Under the pieces are notes generated by a model. It was not told the origin of the DNA and did not search any database. It saw only the letters and a program-made list of their open reading frames with translations. A stretch of DNA of 64,000 nucleotides from Bradyrhizobium betae (GTDB taxonomy: Bacteria > Pseudomonadota > Alphaproteobacteria > Rhizobiales > Xanthobacteraceae), in NCBI RefSeq assembly GCF_008932115.1, contig NZ_CP044543.1:682001-746000 (forward strand), in the 5' to 3' direction. Below, piece after piece: positions 61,706 to 64,000 of the stretch; the first letter of the stretch is position 1, and each line of letters opens with the position of its first letter. Made by a program: the position numbers and the translations under genes.

Positions 61706-62076
61706 TCGGCTGCCTCCGGCACGACGACAATGGGGGGAATGCGCGCGAGCGACTGCTTGCGAAAGATTTCGGGGCGGCTGCGCCAGGGCACGAGACCGTC
61801 CGGCGCGGCCGCATAGGCGGCGACGCCGGCGACGACGTCGTTCGCATGGGCTTCCGAGAGGCGGCCATAGACATAGGACCAACGTCCGGGCGCGCTGAGC
61901 GCGACCGAACAACCCTGGCTGCATGCAGACAGGCATTCGACGGGAACCACCGCGACACCGTCGGGCACGCCTGCGTCGAGGATCGCACCATGCAGGCGCT
62001 TGCCGGGCGTGGCCTCGCCCTCGCCAAGCGTCTCGCCGGCGCGGCAGGTAATGCAGACGTAAAGTGTGACGGTCAT
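61702..62076 (-). CDS. DUF1636 cysteine-rich protein, first gene of riboswitch-controlled cob operon
   Basis: 124 residues: VTLYVCITCRAGETLGEGEA with C8 and C11, then VAVVPVECLSACSQGCSVAL with C48, C52 and C56, and RWSYVYGRLSEAHANDVVAG. The fold and cysteine pattern resemble thioredoxin-like [2Fe-2S] ferredoxins. DUF1636 genes recur in alphaproteobacterial cob operons, where it may supply electrons, for example for cobalt reduction or CobG. This is inference. Start at 62076 (MTVTLYVC) is 112 bases after the riboswitch; overlap with cobW is 4 bases. Confidence 0.85.
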   Translation of the reverse strand: MTVTLYVCITCRAGETLGEGEATPGKRLHGAILDAGVPDGVAVVPVECLSACSQGCSVALSAPGRWSYVYGRLSEAHANDVVAGVAAYAAAPDGLVPWRSRPEIFRKQSLARIPPIVVVPEAAE

Positions 62077-62187
62077 CGCCTCTTCCAGGATATTCAGCGG
62101 GAGGCGAAGAGGCACACGGACCATTCCCCCGAAGGCCCGTTTTCCCCGTCGCGGAACACCCCGTCCGCCGGTCCAAAAATCGTCCGC

Positions 62188-62375
62188 GCTGGCAGGTCTC
62201 CCGGCTTGCGGAGCAGGGCTTTTGGCCCTTCGATCCCCGCCTTCCCGATCCCCTGGGGGGATCAGTGGCTTTGGACATCTCTCCGGTCACGGTCGCGGGG
62301 GCGGCTGCAGTTTGGACCCAAATCTTGCAGATTCGGACCCTATCGCATTCCCTCTTCGCCTGTCATAGGACAGGA
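62188..62375 (-). ncRNA. cobalamin riboswitch upstream of DUF1636-cobW-cobN operon
   Basis: Minus-strand order: AGAGGGAATGCGAT near 62345-62358, the B12-box-like CCCGCGACCGTGACCGG near 62285-62301, GCCACTGATCC near 62263, GGGAAGGCGG near 62242 and AAGCCGGGAGACCTGCC at about 62191-62207. The B12 box and the last block each carry changes from the other two copies, but the order is kept. It lies between the divergent cobO gene and DUF1636. Confidence 0.93.
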
Positions 62376-62436
62376 ACCAACGCCGGGCCACCATTTGCCC
62401 CCGGCCGCCTCTTGTCAAGCCGAAGGACCGGGACCG

Positions 62437-63072
62437 ATGACGCCTGAACCGGATACCCAGACGGGTGAGCAAACCGACGCCCGACACGCCCAGAAAATGG
62501 CAAAGAAGAAGGCCGCCCGCGACAAGATCATGGCGACCAAGAGCGGCGAAAAAGGCCTCATCATCGTCCACACCGGCGCCGGCAAGGGCAAGTCCTCCTC
62601 GGCCTTCGGCATGATCGTCCGCTGCGTCGCCCATGGCTTCCCCTGCGCGGTCGTGCAGTTCATCAAGGGGGCCTGGGACACCGGCGAACGCCGCCTGCTC
62701 ACCGGCCATTTCGGCGACCTCTGCCAGTTCCACGCCATGGGCGAAGGCTTCACCTGGGAAACGCAGGACCGTGCCCGCGACATCGCCGCCGCACGCGCCG
62801 GCTGGGAGAAGGCCAAGGAGCTGATCCTCGATCCCGATTTGCGCATGATCGTGCTCGACGAGATCAACATCGCGCTGCGCTACGACTATCTCGACATCGC
62901 CGAGGTCGTCGAATTCCTGACGACCTCGAAGCCGCCGATGACGCATGTCGTTTTGACCGGACGGAACGCCAAGGACGAACTGATCGAGATCGCCGATCTC
63001 GTCACCGAGATGACGCTGGTCAAGCATCCCTTCCGCTCCGGCATCAAGGCGCAAGCCGGCGTCGAGTTCTGA
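62437..63072 (+). CDS. cobO: cob(I)yrinic acid a,c-diamide adenosyltransferase
   Basis: 211 residues of the CobA/BtuR type: basic N-terminus ([20 protein letters not shown]), P-loop [57 protein letters not shown] and [20 protein letters not shown], then [20 protein letters not shown]. It transfers adenosyl from ATP to Co(I). Start at 62437 (MTPEPD); the longer upstream frame runs through the riboswitch region on the other strand. It is divergent from the riboswitch operon; no plus-strand riboswitch is seen, so it may be expressed independently of B12. Confidence 0.95.
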   Translation: MTPEPDTQTGEQTDARHAQKMAKKKAARDKIMATKSGEKGLIIVHTGAGKGKSSSAFGMIVRCVAHGFPCAVVQFIKGAWDTGERRLLTGHFGDLCQFHAMGEGFTWETQDRARDIAAARAGWEKAKELILDPDLRMIVLDEINIALRYDYLDIAEVVEFLTTSKPPMTHVVLTGRNAKDELIEIADLVTEMTLVKHPFRSGIKAQAGVEF

Positions 63073-63083
63073 AGATAGTCGCG

Positions 63084-64000
63084 ATGGCGCGCGCATTGAT
63101 GATCCAGGGAGCCGGCTCGGACGTGGGCAAGTCGCTCATCGTCGCCGGCCTCGCGCGCGCCTTCACGCGGCGCGGTTTGCGCGTGCTCCCCTTCAAGCCG
63201 CAGAACATGTCGAACAACGCCGCCGTCACCGTCGATGGCGGCGAGATCGGCCGCGCCCAGGCGCTGCAGGCGCTCGCCGCCGGGGTCGAGCCGCACACCG
63301 ACATGAACCCGGTGCTGCTCAAGCCCGAGACCGATGTCGGCGCGCAAATCATCGTCCACGGAAAGCGCGTCGCGACTGCGCGTGCGCGCGACTACGCGGC
63401 GATGAAGCCCTCGCTGATGGGCGCCGTGCTGGAAAGCTTCGAGCGCCTGAAGGCGCGCGCCGATCTCGTGCTTGTCGAGGGTGCCGGCAGCCCCGCCGAG
63501 GTGAACCTGCGCAAGGCCGACATCGCCAATATGGGCTTTGCCCGCAGGGCCGACGTCCCCGTCGTGCTGGTTGGCGATATCGATCGCGGCGGCGTCATCG
63601 CCCAGCTCGTCGGCATCAAGACGGTGATCGACCCGGACGACGCCGCGATGATCCAGGGTTTTGTCATCAACAAGTTTCGCGGCGATCCCACGCTGTTCGA
63701 CGATGGCTACAAGCTGATCGAGCAGACGACGGCCTGGCGCGGGCTTGGCGTGTTGCCCTGGTTCGCCCGCGCCGGCGAGCTGCCGGCCGAGGACGCACTC
63801 GGTCTCACCGACGCGCGCAAGCCGGGCCAATGCAAGATGGCCTGCCTTGCGCTGTCGCGGATCGCTAATTTCGACGATCTCGATCCGCTCAAGCTCGAGC
63901 CCGGCGTCGATCTCATCATGGTGCGTCCGGGCGAAGCGATCCCCGGCGATGTCAGGCTCGTCATCATCCCGGGCTCAAAATCCACCCGCGGCGATCTCGC
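63084..64000 (+). CDS. cobQ: cobyric acid synthase, 5' part
   Basis: 305 N-terminal residues are in view and the gene runs off the right edge. [20 protein letters not shown] (P-loop), [85 protein letters not shown] and [20 protein letters not shown] are CobQ signatures. The glutaminase half begins near the end ([16 protein letters not shown]). It amidates side chains b, d, e and g of adenosylcobyrinic a,c-diamide. 11 bases after cobO, so the two form an operon. Confidence 0.96.
   Translation, partial: MARALMIQGAGSDVGKSLIVAGLARAFTRRGLRVLPFKPQNMSNNAAVTVDGGEIGRAQALQALAAGVEPHTDMNPVLLKPETDVGAQIIVHGKRVATARARDYAAMKPSLMGAVLESFERLKARADLVLVEGAGSPAEVNLRKADIANMGFARRADVPVVLVGDIDRGGVIAQLVGIKTVIDPDDAAMIQGFVINKFRGDPTLFDDGYKLIEQTTAWRGLGVLPWFARAGELPAEDALGLTDARKPGQCKMACLALSRIANFDDLDPLKLEPGVDLIMVRPGEAIPGDVRLVIIPGSKSTRGDL

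Overview
The window is GC-rich, densely packed alphaproteobacterial chromosome. Gene content (complete aerobic cob set, DUF3750, DUF2478, ribose-type and TRAP transport proteins, a second Mfd-like helicase), dispersed intergenic repeats and codon usage all point to Bradyrhizobium or a close relative. That assignment is inference from content; no rRNA or tRNA gene is present to confirm it.

Layout. 0-9 kb holds housekeeping and metabolic genes: an EamA transporter end, a YunG-like protein, an orphan TRAP binding protein, the Mrp/ApbC Fe-S carrier, a VOC protein, a 3-hydroxyisobutyrate-dehydrogenase-like enzyme, an NhaD-type antiporter, a membrane histidine kinase, a DUF1289 protein and a retropepsin-like protease. 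At 9.0-10.8 kb, dusA carries a very small insertion of about 0.8 kb. It has att-like ends, paired integrase-arm-like repeats at both ends, one cargo ORF and no integrase; the displaced original 5' end of dusA can still be read on its far side. Next come a frameshifted DUF2478 gene with a TOBE-domain scrap (11.0-11.7 kb), a Mfd paralogue (11.8-15.0 kb) and a DUF3750 gene.

16.6-23.7 kb is a surface-polysaccharide block: a CelD/FemAB-type acetyltransferase, an FAD oxidoreductase, a Wzx-like flippase, a GT4 glycosyltransferase, and a formyltransferase-like/beta-propeller glycosyltransferase related to GINT1. 23.7-35.8 kb is a catabolic operon. A LysR regulator with a recombinant C-terminus faces a Dabb protein, maleylacetate reductase, an amidohydrolase, a 3-HIBADH-like dehydrogenase, a hydroxyquinol-type intradiol dioxygenase, a GlcD-like flavoprotein, a complete ribose-type ABC importer and a YciI protein. 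Together these predict uptake of an unknown substrate and its degradation through hydroxyquinol and maleylacetate. 36.2-39.2 kb has an acyl-CoA synthetase and a LivK-type binding protein. 39.2-41.5 kb is decaying: OppF and PotC-like fragments and a truncated MFS gene surround an intact hydroxyisourate hydrolase.

41.5-64 kb is a B12 locus. Three cobalamin riboswitches, all on the minus strand, precede (i) a TonB receptor plus PepSY protein, (ii) cbiM-cobF-cobT, and (iii) DUF1636-cobW-cobN-cobG-cobH-cobI-cobJ. cobL-cobE-cobM-cobB-cobA continue on the same strand, but cobK sits between cobJ and cobL on the opposite strand, with its start codon overlapping that of cobL. cobO and cobQ diverge at the right edge. 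cobG and cobF mark the oxygen-dependent pathway.

The most interesting items are the minimal dusA element, the interrupted cob operon around cobK, the hydroxyquinol-type catabolic operon of unknown substrate, and the riboswitch-controlled siderophore-type receptor.
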